Shown here: in pieces, positions 8,807-18,844 of the stretch
Layout of the letters: each line of letters begins with the position of its first letter
Position numbering within the stretch: the first letter of the stretch is position 1
From: Pantoea alfalfae
GTDB taxonomy: Bacteria > Pseudomonadota > Gammaproteobacteria > Enterobacterales > Enterobacteriaceae
Assembly (NCBI RefSeq): GCF_019880205.1
Contig: NZ_CP082292.1
Span: forward strand, 2,170,001 to 2,234,000
DNA length: 64,000 nucleotides
Direction: 5' to 3'
Translations under genes and position numbers: made by a program
The notes under the pieces: model-generated
Databases searched by the model: none
What the model was told of the DNA's origin: nothing
Seen by the model: only the letters and a program-made list of their open reading frames with translations

Positions 8807-9384
8807 TGACCGCGATCTGGATTGCTGTAGCTGTATTAAGCGCCCTGAGCCTGGTGTTTGGCGCCCTGCTGGGTTACGCCTCGCGCCGCTTTGAGGTCGA
8901 AGAAGATCCTATCGTTGAGCAGATTGATGCCATTCTGCCACAGAGCCAGTGTGGCCAGTGCGGCTATCCGGGCTGCCGACCCTATGCCGATGCGGTCGGC
9001 AACAACGGAGAAGCAATCAATAAATGCACGCCGGGCGGGGAGCAGACCATGCTCAAGCTGGCTGCGCTGCTTAACGTTGAACCGCAGCCGATTGATGGCG
9101 ATGAAACGGCGAAAGAGCCGGTGCGCACCGTGGCGTTTATCGATGAAGCCAACTGCATTGGCTGCACCAAATGTATTCAGGCCTGTCCGGTTGATGCGAT
9201 TGTCGGCGCAACCCGCGCCATGCACACTGTGCTGAGCGATGTCTGCACCGGCTGCGATCTCTGTGTCGCGCCCTGCCCGACTGACTGTATTGAAATGCGT
9301 CCGGTCGCCACCACGCCAGCTAACTGGAAGTGGGATTTGAATACCATTCCTGTACGGGTGATCCCGGTAGAAACTCATGCTTAA
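8806..9384 (+). CDS. rsxB: Rsx complex iron-sulfur subunit RsxB
   Basis: A 192-residue ferredoxin-like subunit. A single N-terminal helix (about residues 3-23) anchors it to the membrane. Next comes the Fe-S domain motif CGQCGYPGC near residue 49, and then two 4Fe-4S ferredoxin motifs, [12 protein letters not shown] and [12 protein letters not shown], between about residues 117 and 160. It relays electrons within the Rsx/Rnf complex. It overlaps rsxA by one base and rsxC by eight, so the three are translationally coupled. Confidence 0.96.
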   Translation: MTAIWIAVAVLSALSLVFGALLGYASRRFEVEEDPIVEQIDAILPQSQCGQCGYPGCRPYADAVGNNGEAINKCTPGGEQTMLKLAALLNVEPQPIDGDETAKEPVRTVAFIDEANCIGCTKCIQACPVDAIVGATRAMHTVLSDVCTGCDLCVAPCPTDCIEMRPVATTPANWKWDLNTIPVRVIPVETHA

Positions 9385-11956
9385 TCTGTTTAACTTCCTG
9401 AAAAAAGAGAAGGTCTGGGATTTTCAGGGCGGCATTCATCCGCCCGAAATGAAAACCCAGTCCAACGGCACGCCGCTCAGCGAACTGCCGTTGCCGCACC
9501 GTTTTATTATTCCGCTGAAACAGCACATCGGACATGAAGGTGAGATCTGCGTTGCGCCCGGCGACAAAGTGCTGCGCGGTCAGCCCCTGACCTTTGGTAC
9601 CGGCCGTATGCTGCCGGTCCATGCACCTACCTCTGGCGTAATTGCGGATATCGGTCAGCATATGACCGCGCACCCTTCTGGTCTGTCCGAACTTTGCATC
9701 TTCCTGACGCCCGATGGTGAAGACCGCTGGATGCCGCTCGATCCGCTGCCAGACTACCGTCAGCATCCGCGCGCCGACATCGTGCAGCGAATTCATGATG
9801 CGGGCATCGCGGGGCTGGGCGGCGCGGGCTTCCCGACCGCCACCAAACTGAAAGGCGGCCTGCGCGGGGTTAAAACCCTGATTATTAATGCGGCGGAGTG
9901 TGAACCTTACATCACCGCTGACGATCGCCTGATGCAGGATTACGCCGCCGAAGTGCTGGAAGGCAGCCGCATTCTCGCCTGGGTGTTACAGGCTGAACGG
10001 GTACTGATTGGCATTGAAGATAATAAACCCGAAGCGATCGCCGCACTGAAACAGGCGCTGGGCAGCGAGCGCGATCTGCAAATCCGGGTGATCCCGACCA
10101 AATATCCTTCCGGCGGTGCCAAGCAGCTGACCCGCATTCTGACCGGCATGGAAGTGCCGCACGGCGGACGCTCAACCGATATCGGCGTGCTGATGCAGAA
10201 CGTCGGTACCGCCTGGGCGGTTAAACGGGCCATCATCAATGGTGAACCGATCACCGAACGCGTCGTGACGCTGACCGGCGAGGCGATTGCCCAGCCGCGT
10301 AACGTCTGGAGTCGTCTTGGCACGCCAATCAGCCATCTGCTGCATCAGGTGGGTTTCACGCCTGCACCGCGTCAGATGGTGATTATGGGCGGTCCGCTGA
10401 TGGGCTTTACCCTGCCATCGCTGGATGTGCCGGTGGTGAAGATTACCAACTGTATTCTTGCGCCCTCTGCCAGTGAGATGGGCAATAACGACGAAGAGCA
10501 GTCCTGCATTCGTTGCTCTGCCTGTGCCGATGCGTGTCCGGCTAAGCTGCTGCCGCAGCAGCTTTACTGGTACAGCCAGGGCGGCGATCACGATAAAGCG
10601 CGTGCACATCATATTGATGACTGCATCGAATGCGGTGCCTGCGCCTATGTCTGCCCGAGTAATATCCCGCTGGTGCAATATTACCGTCAGGAAAAAGCGG
10701 AACTGCGCGCCATCGATCTGGAAGCGAAACGCACGCTGGAGGCCAAAGCCCGCTTCGAAGCGCGTCAGGCGCGCCTGGAGCGTGAGAAGCAGGCCCGTGA
10801 AGCGCGTCATGAAGAGGCGAAACAGCGAGTTGCCCGCACCGATACCAGCGAACTGACCGCAGCCAAAGCGCGGGTGAAAGCCCGCCAGGCCGCTGAACCG
10901 GATGAAGCGTCGCTTGAAGCGCAGCGTGAGGCCCGCCATGCGCAGGCGCGTCTGCGTCAGGCAGAGGCGCAGGCTGAAACCCAGCCGGTGACGCGTCAGT
11001 CAGTCGATCCGCGTAAAGCGGCGGTTGAAGCGGCTATTGCTCGGGCAAAAGCGAAGAAAGTTTCACCGGCTGATACGGCTGCTGACGCCAGTGTCGATCC
11101 GCGCAAAGCCGCCGTCGAGGCCGCTGTAGCGCGCGCCAAAGCGAAGAAAGCGGCACAGGCTGAAGGCGCTGATGCGACGACGCGGGCTGTATCGGAGAGC
11201 GTTACAGAGGCCGCGTCGGACGCTGCCGCTGAAACCGATCCGCGTAAAGCCGCGGTTCAGGCGGCTATCGCCCGTGCTAAAGCGAAGAAAGCCGCGCAGG
11301 CTGAAGGCGCTGATGCGACGGCTCCGGCTGCTTCGGAGAGCGTTCCAGAAGCTGCGTCGGACGCTGCCGCTGAAACCGACCCGCGTAAAGCCGCCGTTCA
11401 GGCGGCTATTGCCCGCGCTAAAGCGAAGAAAGCCGCGCAGGCTGAAGGCGCTGATGCGACGGCTCCGGCTGTAGCGGAGAGCGTTACTGACGCCGTATCA
11501 GACGCTGCCGCTGAAACCGACCCGCGTAAAGCCGCCGTTCAGGCGGCTATTGCCCGCGCCAAAGCGAAGAAAGCCGCGCAGGCAGAAGGCGCTGATACGA
11601 CGGCTCCGGCTGCTTCGGAGAGCGTTCCAGAAGCCGCGTCGGACGCCGCCGTAGAAACCGATCCGCGTAAAGCCGCGGTTCAGGCGGCTATCGCCCGCGC
11701 TAAAGCGAAGAAAGCGGCACAGGCTGAAAGTGCGGCGGATGCCGCGTCACGTGACGCCGCAGCGCTCGCCACCGCCGCACACTTTGCGGTAGAGAACGCG
11801 GAACAGGCGCAGGAGCAGGCAAATAACGCCAATGCTGAACCTGAACAGGCACCTGAACTGAATCAACCCGATGATGCGCGCAAGGCCGCTATTGCCGCCG
11901 CCATCGCCCGTGCCAAAGCGCGTAAAGCGCAGTCGTCTACGACGCTTGAGGATTAA
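9377..11956 (+). CDS. rsxC: Rsx complex soluble subunit RsxC, repeat-extended
   Basis: An 859-residue subunit that carries the NADH/flavin entry site and two 4Fe-4S clusters of the Rsx complex. The conserved part covers about the first 480 residues, with the glycine-rich [12 protein letters not shown] stretch and cluster motifs [12 protein letters not shown] and [12 protein letters not shown]. After this comes a long alanine/lysine-rich helical tail with seven copies of a [18 protein letters not shown] motif. E. coli RsxC is shorter, about 740 residues, and also has such repeats, so the extra length lies in the tail. The gene starts inside rsxB and abuts rsxD directly. Confidence 0.95.
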   Translation: MLNLFNFLKKEKVWDFQGGIHPPEMKTQSNGTPLSELPLPHRFIIPLKQHIGHEGEICVAPGDKVLRGQPLTFGTGRMLPVHAPTSGVIADIGQHMTAHPSGLSELCIFLTPDGEDRWMPLDPLPDYRQHPRADIVQRIHDAGIAGLGGAGFPTATKLKGGLRGVKTLIINAAECEPYITADDRLMQDYAAEVLEGSRILAWVLQAERVLIGIEDNKPEAIAALKQALGSERDLQIRVIPTKYPSGGAKQLTRILTGMEVPHGGRSTDIGVLMQNVGTAWAVKRAIINGEPITERVVTLTGEAIAQPRNVWSRLGTPISHLLHQVGFTPAPRQMVIMGGPLMGFTLPSLDVPVVKITNCILAPSASEMGNNDEEQSCIRCSACADACPAKLLPQQLYWYSQGGDHDKARAHHIDDCIECGACAYVCPSNIPLVQYYRQEKAELRAIDLEAKRTLEAKARFEARQARLEREKQAREARHEEAKQRVARTDTSELTAAKARVKARQAAEPDEASLEAQREARHAQARLRQAEAQAETQPVTRQSVDPRKAAVEAAIARAKAKKVSPADTAADASVDPRKAAVEAAVARAKAKKAAQAEGADATTRAVSESVTEAASDAAAETDPRKAAVQAAIARAKAKKAAQAEGADATAPAASESVPEAASDAAAETDPRKAAVQAAIARAKAKKAAQAEGADATAPAVAESVTDAVSDAAAETDPRKAAVQAAIARAKAKKAAQAEGADTTAPAASESVPEAASDAAVETDPRKAAVQAAIARAKAKKAAQAESAADAASRDAAALATAAHFAVENAEQAQEQANNANAEPEQAPELNQPDDARKAAIAAAIARAKARKAQSSTTLED
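11006..11730 (+). repeat. Tandem repeat inside rsxC (141-bp period)
   Basis: The codon for the Asp of the DPRKAA motif recurs at 11006, 11096, 11237, 11378, 11519 and 11660: one 90-bp step followed by four exact 141-bp (47-codon) steps; a seventh, divergent copy is at 11873. Neighbouring 141-bp units are nearly identical in DNA, as expected for recent duplication by slippage or recombination. Confidence 0.9.
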
Positions 11957-13015
11957 ATGGCTTTTCGTATCGCAAGTTCTCCCTATACCCATAACCGCCG
12001 AAGTACCGGCAACATCATGTTGCTGGTGGTGCTGGCGGCGGTGCCCGGTTTTGCTGCACAGTGTTATTTTTTTGGCTACGGCACCGTTTTACAGGTCTTA
12101 CTGGCGACCCTTACCGCCTGGCTGACAGAGGCGGCGATCCTACGTCTGCGTAAAGCACCGGTTGCCAGCACCCTGGCGGATAACTCGGCGTTGCTGACCG
12201 CCATCCTGATCGGTATCAGCCTGCCGCCGCTGGCACCCTGGTGGCTGGTGGTCATTGGTACCCTGTTTGCGGTGGTCATTGCCAAACAGCTCTATGGCGG
12301 ACTGGGCCAGAACCCGTTTAACCCGGCGATGGTTGGCTATGTGGTGCTGCTGATCTCCTTCCCGGTGCAGATGACCAGCTGGTTGCCGCCTGACATGCTA
12401 CAGGCGATTAAACCCGGACTGATGGACAGTCTGAGCATGGTGTTCCAGGGCCACACGGTGGCGGGTGACACCATGCAGCAGTTGCAGCTGGGTGTGGATG
12501 GCATCAGCCAGGCGACCCCGCTGGATACCTTTAAAACCGGCTTACGTGCCGGCCACAGTGCCGAACATCTGCTGGCGCAGCCGATTTACAGCGGCGTGCT
12601 GGCCGGGCTCGGCTGGCAGTGGGTGAACGTCGGTTACCTGGCGGGCGGCCTGTTCCTGCTGTGGAAGAGTGCGATTCGCTGGCATATTCCGGCCGCCATG
12701 CTGCTGTCACTGGCGTTCTGCGCCACACTGGGCTGGTTCTTCTCCCCGGAATCGCTGAACAGTCCGCTGATTCACCTTTTCTCCGGTGCCACCATGCTGG
12801 GCGCGTTCTTTATTGCCACCGACCCGGTGACCGCCTCAACGACTAACCGTGGCCGCCTGGTGTATGGCGCGCTGATTGGACTGCTGGTCTGGCTGATCCG
12901 CAGCTTTGGCGGCTATCCCGATGGCGTGGCGTTTGCGGTTCTGCTTGCCAACATCTGCGTGCCGCTCATCGATTACTACACCCAGCCGCGCGTTTACGGC
13001 CATCAGAAGGATTAA
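11957..13015 (+). CDS. rsxD: Rsx complex membrane flavoprotein RsxD
   Basis: A 352-residue multi-helix membrane protein of the RnfD/NqrB family. The covalent FMN attachment site is visible: the threonine in [10 protein letters not shown], which counts to position 187 as in the E. coli protein. Other family stretches include [15 protein letters not shown] and [12 protein letters not shown]. It begins immediately after the rsxC stop, with GAGG inside the end of rsxC as ribosome-binding site. Confidence 0.96.
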   Translation: MAFRIASSPYTHNRRSTGNIMLLVVLAAVPGFAAQCYFFGYGTVLQVLLATLTAWLTEAAILRLRKAPVASTLADNSALLTAILIGISLPPLAPWWLVVIGTLFAVVIAKQLYGGLGQNPFNPAMVGYVVLLISFPVQMTSWLPPDMLQAIKPGLMDSLSMVFQGHTVAGDTMQQLQLGVDGISQATPLDTFKTGLRAGHSAEHLLAQPIYSGVLAGLGWQWVNVGYLAGGLFLLWKSAIRWHIPAAMLLSLAFCATLGWFFSPESLNSPLIHLFSGATMLGAFFIATDPVTASTTNRGRLVYGALIGLLVWLIRSFGGYPDGVAFAVLLANICVPLIDYYTQPRVYGHQKD

Positions 13016-13018
13016 GCG

Positions 13019-13651
13019 ATGCTGGAGACGATTCGTAAAAATGGCGTCACGCTGGCGATTTTCGCCGCGATTACCACGGCCGCTACCGCGGTGGTGAATA
13101 CGGTCACCAAACCAACGGTGGAGCATCAGACCCAGTTACAGCAGAAAAGTTTGCTGGACCAGGTGGTGCCGGTTGAGCTGTATGACAACAACATTCAGCA
13201 GGATTGTTACGTTGTCACGGATGCAGCACTGGGCAACAATGCGCCGCATCATCTCTTCCTGGCACGTAAAGGGGGCCAGCCGGTCGCGGCTGCACTGGAG
13301 ACAACCGCACCTGACGGCTATTCTGGTGCGATACAGATGCTGGTCGGTGCCGATTTCCAGGGTAAAGTACTGGGCGTGCGGGTGATTGAACACCATGAAA
13401 CGCCTGGCCTTGGCGATAAGATCGAACTGCGCATCTCTGACTGGATCAACAGCTTTAATGGCAAAGTGGTGCAGGGTCCGGCGGATAAAGCTTTTGCAGT
13501 TAAAAAAGATGGCGGCGATTTCGATCAATTTACTGGCGCCACCATTACCCCACGCGCGGTGGTCAATGCGACGAAACGCACCGCGCTATTCATGAAAACG
13601 CTTCCGGAGAGACTCTCTTCGTTACCGGCATGTGGAGACACAAATGAGTGA
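13019..13651 (+). CDS. rsxG: Rsx complex periplasmic flavoprotein RsxG
   Basis: A 210-residue protein with an N-terminal membrane anchor (about residues 9-28) and a periplasmic FMN-binding domain. The flavin attachment motif is [11 protein letters not shown] near residue 171, with Thr175 as the expected covalent site. Conserved [12 protein letters not shown] is also present. AAGGA lies upstream of the ATG, 3 bases after the rsxD stop. It overlaps the rsxE start by 8 bases. Confidence 0.96.
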   Translation: MLETIRKNGVTLAIFAAITTAATAVVNTVTKPTVEHQTQLQQKSLLDQVVPVELYDNNIQQDCYVVTDAALGNNAPHHLFLARKGGQPVAAALETTAPDGYSGAIQMLVGADFQGKVLGVRVIEHHETPGLGDKIELRISDWINSFNGKVVQGPADKAFAVKKDGGDFDQFTGATITPRAVVNATKRTALFMKTLPERLSSLPACGDTNE

Positions 13652-14348
13652 AGCTAAAAGTCTGCTGGTTGGTGGATTGTGGAAGAATAACTCAGCACTG
13701 GTACAGTTGCTGGGCCTCTGCCCGCTGCTGGCGGTAACGGCGACGGCGACGAACGCGCTGGGTTTAGGTCTGGCTACCACGCTGGTGCTGACCCTGACCA
13801 ACAGTTTCATTTCCGCCTCGCGCCGCTGGGTGCCGTCGGAAATCCGTATTCCGATTTATGTGATGATCATCGCTTCGGTGGTGAGCTGCGTGCAGATGCT
13901 GATCAACGCCTATGCCTACGGTCTCTATCAGTCGCTGGGAATTTTTATCCCGCTGATCGTGACCAACTGCATCGTGGTGGGCCGTGCTGAAGCCGTCGCC
14001 TCTAAAAGCAGCATCCCGCTCTCGGCGCTGGATGGCTTCGCCATCGGTATGGGCGCAACCTGCGCCATGGTGGTGCTGGGTTCGCTGCGCGAAATCATCG
14101 GCAGCGGCACGCTGTTTAACGGTGCCGACCAGTTGCTTGGCCCGTGGGCAAAATCGCTGCGTATCGAAGTGGTGCATTTCGACTCGCCGATGCTGCTGGC
14201 CATGCTGCCGCCTGGCGCGTTTATCGGCCTGGGCATGATGCTGGCGGGCAAGTACCTGATCGATCAGAAGATGAAACAGCGTGCAGCGCTGCGTGCTCAG
14301 GCGGCTGAAACCGCGGCCCCTCAGGGCGTAGCCGGGAAAGCGGTGTGA
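13644..14348 (+). CDS. rsxE: Rsx complex membrane subunit RsxE
   Basis: A 234-residue membrane protein homologous to RnfE/NqrD and to RsxA; these two form an inverted pair in the complex. Conserved stretches include [19 protein letters not shown] and [16 protein letters not shown], again with the cluster-type cysteines. I chose the MSEAK start at 13644 because GGAGA lies just upstream and E. coli RsxE begins the same way; four upstream in-frame codons exist. Its stop overlaps the nth start as GTGA. Confidence 0.96.
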   Translation: MSEAKSLLVGGLWKNNSALVQLLGLCPLLAVTATATNALGLGLATTLVLTLTNSFISASRRWVPSEIRIPIYVMIIASVVSCVQMLINAYAYGLYQSLGIFIPLIVTNCIVVGRAEAVASKSSIPLSALDGFAIGMGATCAMVVLGSLREIIGSGTLFNGADQLLGPWAKSLRIEVVHFDSPMLLAMLPPGAFIGLGMMLAGKYLIDQKMKQRAALRAQAAETAAPQGVAGKAV

Positions 14349-14977
14349 ATCAGACCAAACGCACCGAAATCCTCCACCGGCTGCAGCAGAACAATCCGCA
14401 TCCGACCACCGAGCTGAACTTCAGCACGCCGTTTGAGCTACTGATTGCGGTGCTGCTCTCGGCGCAGGCGACCGATGTCAGCGTGAACAAAGCCACCGCG
14501 AAGCTCTATCCGGTGGCGAATACGCCTGCCGCGATGCTGGCGCTGGGCGTGGATGGCGTAAAGGAATACATCAAAACCATCGGCCTGTTTAACAGCAAAG
14601 CGGAGAATGTGATTAAGACCTGCCGCATTCTGCTGGAGCAGCACAACGGCGAAGTGCCGGAAGATCGTGCAGCGCTGGAAGCCCTGCCCGGTGTTGGCCG
14701 TAAAACCGCCAATGTGGTGCTCAATACCGCCTTTGGCTGGCCGACGATCGCCGTTGATACCCATATTTTTCGCGTCAGCAATCGGACAAAATTTGCGCCG
14801 GGTAAGAATGTGGAAGAGGTCGAGCAGAAGCTGCTGAAGGTAGTTCCGGCAGCCTATAAGGTTGACTGTCACCACTGGCTGATACTGCACGGCCGCTACA
14901 CCTGCGTGGCACGTAAACCGCGCTGCGGCGCCTGCCTGATTGAAGATCTCTGCGAGTACCCCGACAAAGTCGAGTGA
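14345..14977 (+). CDS. nth: Endonuclease III
   Basis: A 210-residue DNA glycosylase/AP lyase that removes oxidised pyrimidines in base-excision repair. The helix-hairpin-helix motif LPGVGRKTA holds the catalytic Lys120, and VDTHIFR holds the catalytic Asp138. The 4Fe-4S cluster cysteines are at 187, 194, 197 and 203. All these numbers agree with E. coli Nth. The start is GTG, overlapping the rsxE stop, so nth is the last gene of the rsx operon, followed by a terminator. Confidence 0.97.
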   Translation: MNQTKRTEILHRLQQNNPHPTTELNFSTPFELLIAVLLSAQATDVSVNKATAKLYPVANTPAAMLALGVDGVKEYIKTIGLFNSKAENVIKTCRILLEQHNGEVPEDRAALEALPGVGRKTANVVLNTAFGWPTIAVDTHIFRVSNRTKFAPGKNVEEVEQKLLKVVPAAYKVDCHHWLILHGRYTCVARKPRCGACLIEDLCEYPDKVE

Positions 14978-14988
14978 TTTGATAACTG

Positions 14989-15010
14989 ACCCGCTGCGGC
15001 GGGTTTTTTA
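14989..15010 (+). terminator. Intrinsic terminator after nth
   Basis: Arms ACCCGC (14989-14994) and GCGGGT (14999-15004) are followed by a run of six T, 12 bp after the nth stop. Confidence 0.85.
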
Positions 15011-15180
15011 TTATCTTGCTGTGCCCGCTGCATGACCTCTCCTGCGCGATCCGCCTTTTCACCACGCTTTCCGACGCGCCTGAATACCGGCACAGTTTGT
15101 CGGGTTGTTACATTGATGTTGATGATGGAAAATCGCCGCCCCTGATGATAAGAAAAAGTTATGACACGGTGAGTAACGTA

Positions 15181-15900
15181 ATGAAGAAAAGCCCTTCTGC
15201 TGGAAGGCATCGTCTGCGCCTGCTTCTGGCACGCCTCTGGCCGCATCCGCTGGCAGTCAGTAAAAAACATGTGGTGATCGCCGGACTGGGTGCGGGCATT
15301 GGCCTGGTGCTGACCAGCCTGCTGAGCCACTGGATGCTGGGCGAGCTGAACCTCTGGTTTGTCGCCCCGGTTGGCGCATCAGCAGTCCTGCTCTTTGGTT
15401 TGCCTGCCAGTCCGCTGGCGCAGCCGTGGGCAATCGTTGGCGGCAACAGCCTGTCCGCGCTGGCAGGCGTCACTGTCAGCCAGCTGATTCCCGATCCGGC
15501 CATCGCCTGCGGTGTCGCGGCCTGTGTGGCGATCCTGCTGATGTTCCAGCTGCGCTGTCTGCATCCGCCCGGCGGCGCAGTGGCGCTGACCGCTATTCTG
15601 GGCGGGCCTTCAGTGCAGCAGCTGGGTTATCACTTTGTCCTGACGCCGATTCTGCTTAACTCACTGACGCTGGCTCTGCTGGCCCTGCTGTTAAATAATC
15701 TGGCCGGTCGTCGCTACCCCCATCCGCTGGCGCCTCAGGAAGTTAAACCCGAGCCGGTTGCCATGCCGGTCCCGCTCACGCGTGCCGATCTGCATCAGGC
15801 TTTACAGGGCGGCGAACTGCTGGATATTGACGAAGATGATTTGCAGGCGCTGCTGCTGCGCGCTGAAGAGATTGCGCAGCGCCGTCAGTTTAGCGGCTGA
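15181..15900 (+). CDS. HPP-family membrane protein
   Basis: A 239-residue integral membrane protein of the HPP family, named for the His-Pro-Pro motif visible here as RCLHPPGGAVALTA near residue 125. Five or so hydrophobic helices occupy residues 30-175; the C-terminal 60 residues form a charged cytoplasmic tail rich in Glu and Asp. Some HPP proteins in photosynthetic organisms take part in nitrite transport; the role of bacterial members is unknown. The start at 15181 gives a short basic N-terminus before the first helix; an upstream in-frame extension to 15016 overlaps the nth terminator region and is not convincing. Confidence 0.8.
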   Translation: MKKSPSAGRHRLRLLLARLWPHPLAVSKKHVVIAGLGAGIGLVLTSLLSHWMLGELNLWFVAPVGASAVLLFGLPASPLAQPWAIVGGNSLSALAGVTVSQLIPDPAIACGVAACVAILLMFQLRCLHPPGGAVALTAILGGPSVQQLGYHFVLTPILLNSLTLALLALLLNNLAGRRYPHPLAPQEVKPEPVAMPVPLTRADLHQALQGGELLDIDEDDLQALLLRAEEIAQRRQFSG

Positions 15901-16038
15901 AGTCTGACCGCTGCTGGCGCATCCTGTACTGTCGGCATATTCCGCGTGGCCGACTGACACACACAACGTTGATCGCTGCCACAGTTTTGCTCAGCCGCTT
16001 CGCCTCACCTTTCCAGTAACATCTTGATAACACAGCCA

Positions 16039-16067
16039 CCCAGGCCGGACGCCCATCCGGTCCTGGG
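16039..16067. other. Stem-loop upstream of the sugar-acid operon
   Basis: Two stacked stems, CCCAGG/CCTGGG (16039-16044 with 16062-16067) and CCGGA/TCCGG (16045-16049 with 16056-16060), form a strong hairpin 74 bp upstream of the next start. There is no T run, so it could be a weak terminator for the HPP gene or part of the downstream leader. Confidence 0.4.
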
Positions 16068-16140
16068 CGGATGCCCATAGAGCTCGCCTTTTCAGCGCCC
16101 TACACTTTGCTCTTCTTTACGTTTCTCATGAGGAAGAACG

Positions 16141-17484
16141 ATGGATAGCGCCTTATCCCCGCAGCACGATGAGCTGATCGCCTCCGCCATCAAAAAATTC
16201 TTCACCCATATCATCCCAATGCTGGTGGTGATGCTGATCATTAATCAGATCGACCGCGCCAACATTGGCTTTATTAAAGCCGAGCTGCGCACCGATGCCG
16301 GGATCAGCGCCGCCGCCTTTGGTCTGGGTGCGGGCCTCTTTTTCATTGGTTATGCGCTGTTTGAAGTGCCGAGCAATCTGATGATGAAGCGATTTGGCGC
16401 ACGCGTCTGGCTGACACGCATCATGATTACCTGGGGATTCGTGGTGGTCCTGACCGGATTCGTCACCTCACCCATTCAATTTTACCTGCTGCGCTTCTTA
16501 CTGGGCGTCGCCGAAGCGGGCTTCTTTCCCGGCGTGCTGTTCTATTTCCGTCAGTGGGTGCCCAATGCCTGGCGCGGCCGGGCCACTGCAATGGTCCTGA
16601 GCGCCACGGCTGGCGCCTTCCTCTTCTCCGGGCCGATCACAGGCGCTATCCTGATGATGCATAATTTTCTGGGAATAGCGGGCTGGAAATGGGTGATGTT
16701 TCTCGAAGGTGGTGCCTCGGTACTGATCGGGATCCTCGCCGCCTGGGTACTGGTGTCGCGTCCTGCTGATGCGCGCTGGCTGAGTGACGCGGAGAAACAG
16801 GCGCTGGTGCAGCAACTGGATAGTGAAGAGGCGCAGCGTGACGCGCTTAATCGTGAGCCGGGAAAAATGTCGCTGTTACGCAATCGCAGCCTGTTGTTCT
16901 TCTGCGCAATCTTCTTCACCATGACCATGACCGGTTACACGCTGGTGTTCTGGCTGCCGCAGATTATTCAGCGCATTCAGGGCTTCAGCAGTTTTGGTAT
17001 CGGCATTCTCACCGCCGTGCCGTGGCTGTGCGCCATTATCGCCATCAACCTGCTGAGCCGCTTTTCAGATCGCCACCGTGACAGACTCGATAAAGCGCTG
17101 GGCGTCGCCATGCTGGTCGCGGCCTGCGGCACTTTTATGGCGACGTTAGGTTCCCCGTGGTTTGGCTTCCTGGCGATGATCGTGGCCTGCATCGGCTCAA
17201 AAGTCAGCGCCACCTTTTTCTGGCCGATGCCGCAGGGAGAACTGCCCGCCTCGATTGTCGCGCCGGGTATTGCGCTGGTGAATTCTGTTGGCAATCTTGG
17301 CGGTTTTTTCGCACCGACGGTGTTTGGCTATCTGGAGATGAAAACCGGCTCCACTACCGGCGGCCTCTATGCCCTGACCAGCGTCTCGCTGCTGACCGGG
17401 TTGTGGCTGCTGCTGCGCCGCAGGCCATCCCCGCCTTCCCTTGATCCTATGGAGAATCACCATGTCAGACAGTCCAGTCATTAA
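16141..17484 (+). CDS. MFS transporter, GudP/phthalate-permease type
   Basis: A 447-residue major-facilitator transporter with about 12 hydrophobic helices. The N-terminal NQIDRANIGFIKAELR and the following FEVPSNLMMKRFGARVWLTRIM are typical of the anion:cation symporter (ACS) branch, whose members carry organic anions such as glucarate, galactarate, tartrate or phthalate. It overlaps the start of a glucarate-dehydratase-like gene by 23 bases, which supports a sugar-acid or related dicarboxylate substrate. In E. coli gudP precedes gudX in the same way. The exact substrate is not determinable here. Confidence 0.85.
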   Translation: MDSALSPQHDELIASAIKKFFTHIIPMLVVMLIINQIDRANIGFIKAELRTDAGISAAAFGLGAGLFFIGYALFEVPSNLMMKRFGARVWLTRIMITWGFVVVLTGFVTSPIQFYLLRFLLGVAEAGFFPGVLFYFRQWVPNAWRGRATAMVLSATAGAFLFSGPITGAILMMHNFLGIAGWKWVMFLEGGASVLIGILAAWVLVSRPADARWLSDAEKQALVQQLDSEEAQRDALNREPGKMSLLRNRSLLFFCAIFFTMTMTGYTLVFWLPQIIQRIQGFSSFGIGILTAVPWLCAIIAINLLSRFSDRHRDRLDKALGVAMLVAACGTFMATLGSPWFGFLAMIVACIGSKVSATFFWPMPQGELPASIVAPGIALVNSVGNLGGFFAPTVFGYLEMKTGSTTGGLYALTSVSLLTGLWLLLRRRPSPPSLDPMENHHVRQSSH

Positions 17485-18805
17485 AACAATGCGTGTGGTG
17501 CCGGTCGCCGGGTATGACAGCATGCTGCTGAACATTGGTGGCGCGCATAACTGCTACTTTACCCGCATCCTGGTAATCCTGACCGATTCCGCTGGCCGTA
17601 CCGGCGTTGGCGAAAGTCCCTGTCACGCTTCGACGCTGGCGCTGCTGGCACGTTTTCGACCGCAGATTGTGGGCAGCGAGCTGCTGCGGCTGAATGCGAC
17701 GATCGCCACGCTGTTTGCGAGTGATGCACGACATCAGCAGACCGCGCATACCGATGACATCCACATTCCGCAGATGAACCCGGAGAAGTTCTACAACGCC
17801 ACCGCAGCGATTGAAGCCGCGCTGCTTGATCTGATGGGCCAGCACCTGAATCTGCCGGTTGCCGAGTTACTTGCCAGCGGCAGGCAGCGCGATCGGGTGC
17901 CGGTGCTCGGCTATCTGTTCTATATCGCCGACCGCAACCTGACCAGTATGAACTATCAGGCAGGCCAGGCCGGCGGTGATGCCTGGCTGCAACTGCGCCA
18001 TGAAAAAGCAATGGATGCGCAAGGCGTCGTGCGGCTGGCTGAGGCCGCAGCGGAACGCTATGGCTTCCGCGACTTCAAACTCAAGGGTGGCGTACACCAC
18101 GGTGAAGTGGAGGTCGAGACGGTTAATGCCCTGCTGGCGCGTTTTCCGCAGGCTCGTGTCACGGTCGACCCTAACGCCAGCTGGTCGCTGGACGAAGCCA
18201 TTTATTATGGTAAACAGCTGGCGGGCCGCATTCCCTATCTGGAAGATCCCTGTGGCGCAGAGCAGGGCTACTCCGGCCGGGAAACGCTGGCCGAGTTTAA
18301 ACGGGCCACCGGTATTCCGGTCGCCACCAATATGATCGCCAATGACTGGCGACAGTTGCAGCATGCGTTACAGCTCAATGCTATTGATATTCCGCTGGCC
18401 GATCCGCACTTCTGGACGATGCGCAATGCGCATACCGTGGCACAGCTCTGTCAGGAGTGGGGGCTGACCACCGGCTGCCATTCAAACAACCATTTTGATG
18501 TCTCACTGGCGATGGTGGCGCATCTGGGGGCGGCTGCACCCGGCGATCGCCTGACGGCCTTTGATACACACTGGATCTGGCAGGATGGACAACAGCTGAC
18601 GCAGCATGCGCCGCAGATTCGGGATGGGCATCTGGAACTGCCAGAGGGGCCAGGGCTGGGTATTACCCTGAATATGGAACGAGTCGAAGCGGCACATGCA
18701 CTCTACAATTCGCTGCCGGATAAAAATCGTAACGATGCGCTGGGCATGCAGTTTCTGATTGATAACTGGTCGTTTAACGCCAAACGCCCGGCGTTGCTGC
18801 GCTGA
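17462..18805 (+). CDS. Glucarate-dehydratase-like enolase (GudX type)
   Basis: A 447-residue enolase-superfamily protein related to glucarate dehydratase and its paralogue GudX. All catalytic-type residues can be placed: the KLK motif (Lys206, Lys208), metal ligands Asp236, Glu267 and Asn290, and the general base His340 in GCHSNNHFD with its partner Asp314. The N-terminal capping loop differs from that of active GudD: after VGESP the usual GGEK segment is replaced, which may change substrate range. It starts inside the transporter gene with GGAGA before the ATG, so transporter and enzyme are coupled. A dehydratase for a glucarate-like acid is likely; the real substrate is unknown. Confidence 0.8.
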   Translation: MSDSPVIKTMRVVPVAGYDSMLLNIGGAHNCYFTRILVILTDSAGRTGVGESPCHASTLALLARFRPQIVGSELLRLNATIATLFASDARHQQTAHTDDIHIPQMNPEKFYNATAAIEAALLDLMGQHLNLPVAELLASGRQRDRVPVLGYLFYIADRNLTSMNYQAGQAGGDAWLQLRHEKAMDAQGVVRLAEAAAERYGFRDFKLKGGVHHGEVEVETVNALLARFPQARVTVDPNASWSLDEAIYYGKQLAGRIPYLEDPCGAEQGYSGRETLAEFKRATGIPVATNMIANDWRQLQHALQLNAIDIPLADPHFWTMRNAHTVAQLCQEWGLTTGCHSNNHFDVSLAMVAHLGAAAPGDRLTAFDTHWIWQDGQQLTQHAPQIRDGHLELPEGPGLGITLNMERVEAAHALYNSLPDKNRNDALGMQFLIDNWSFNAKRPALLR

Positions 18806-18808
18806 TGA

Positions 18809-18841
18809 CGGCCATCCTGTGACAGTGTCACAGGATGGCCG
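18809..18841. repeat. Perfect 33-bp palindrome between convergent genes
   Basis: Arms CGGCCATCCTGTGACA (18809-18824) and TGTCACAGGATGGCCG (18826-18841) are exact complements with a single central G. It lies 4 bp from each neighbouring stop codon. It lacks a T run on either strand, so it may act as a factor-assisted terminator, an RNA-stabilising stem, or a protein-binding site. Confidence 0.85.
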
Positions 18842-18844
18842 CGT

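Noticed and set aside
10172-10939. 255-codon minus-strand frame inside rsxC
   Set aside because: Antisense to a highly conserved gene; long opposite frames are common in GC-rich coding sequence with biased codons.
18818-18832. CRP-site reading of TGTGACAGTGTCACA
   Set aside because: The spacer is five bases, not six, and the site lies between two stop codons, so it is better seen as part of the palindrome.
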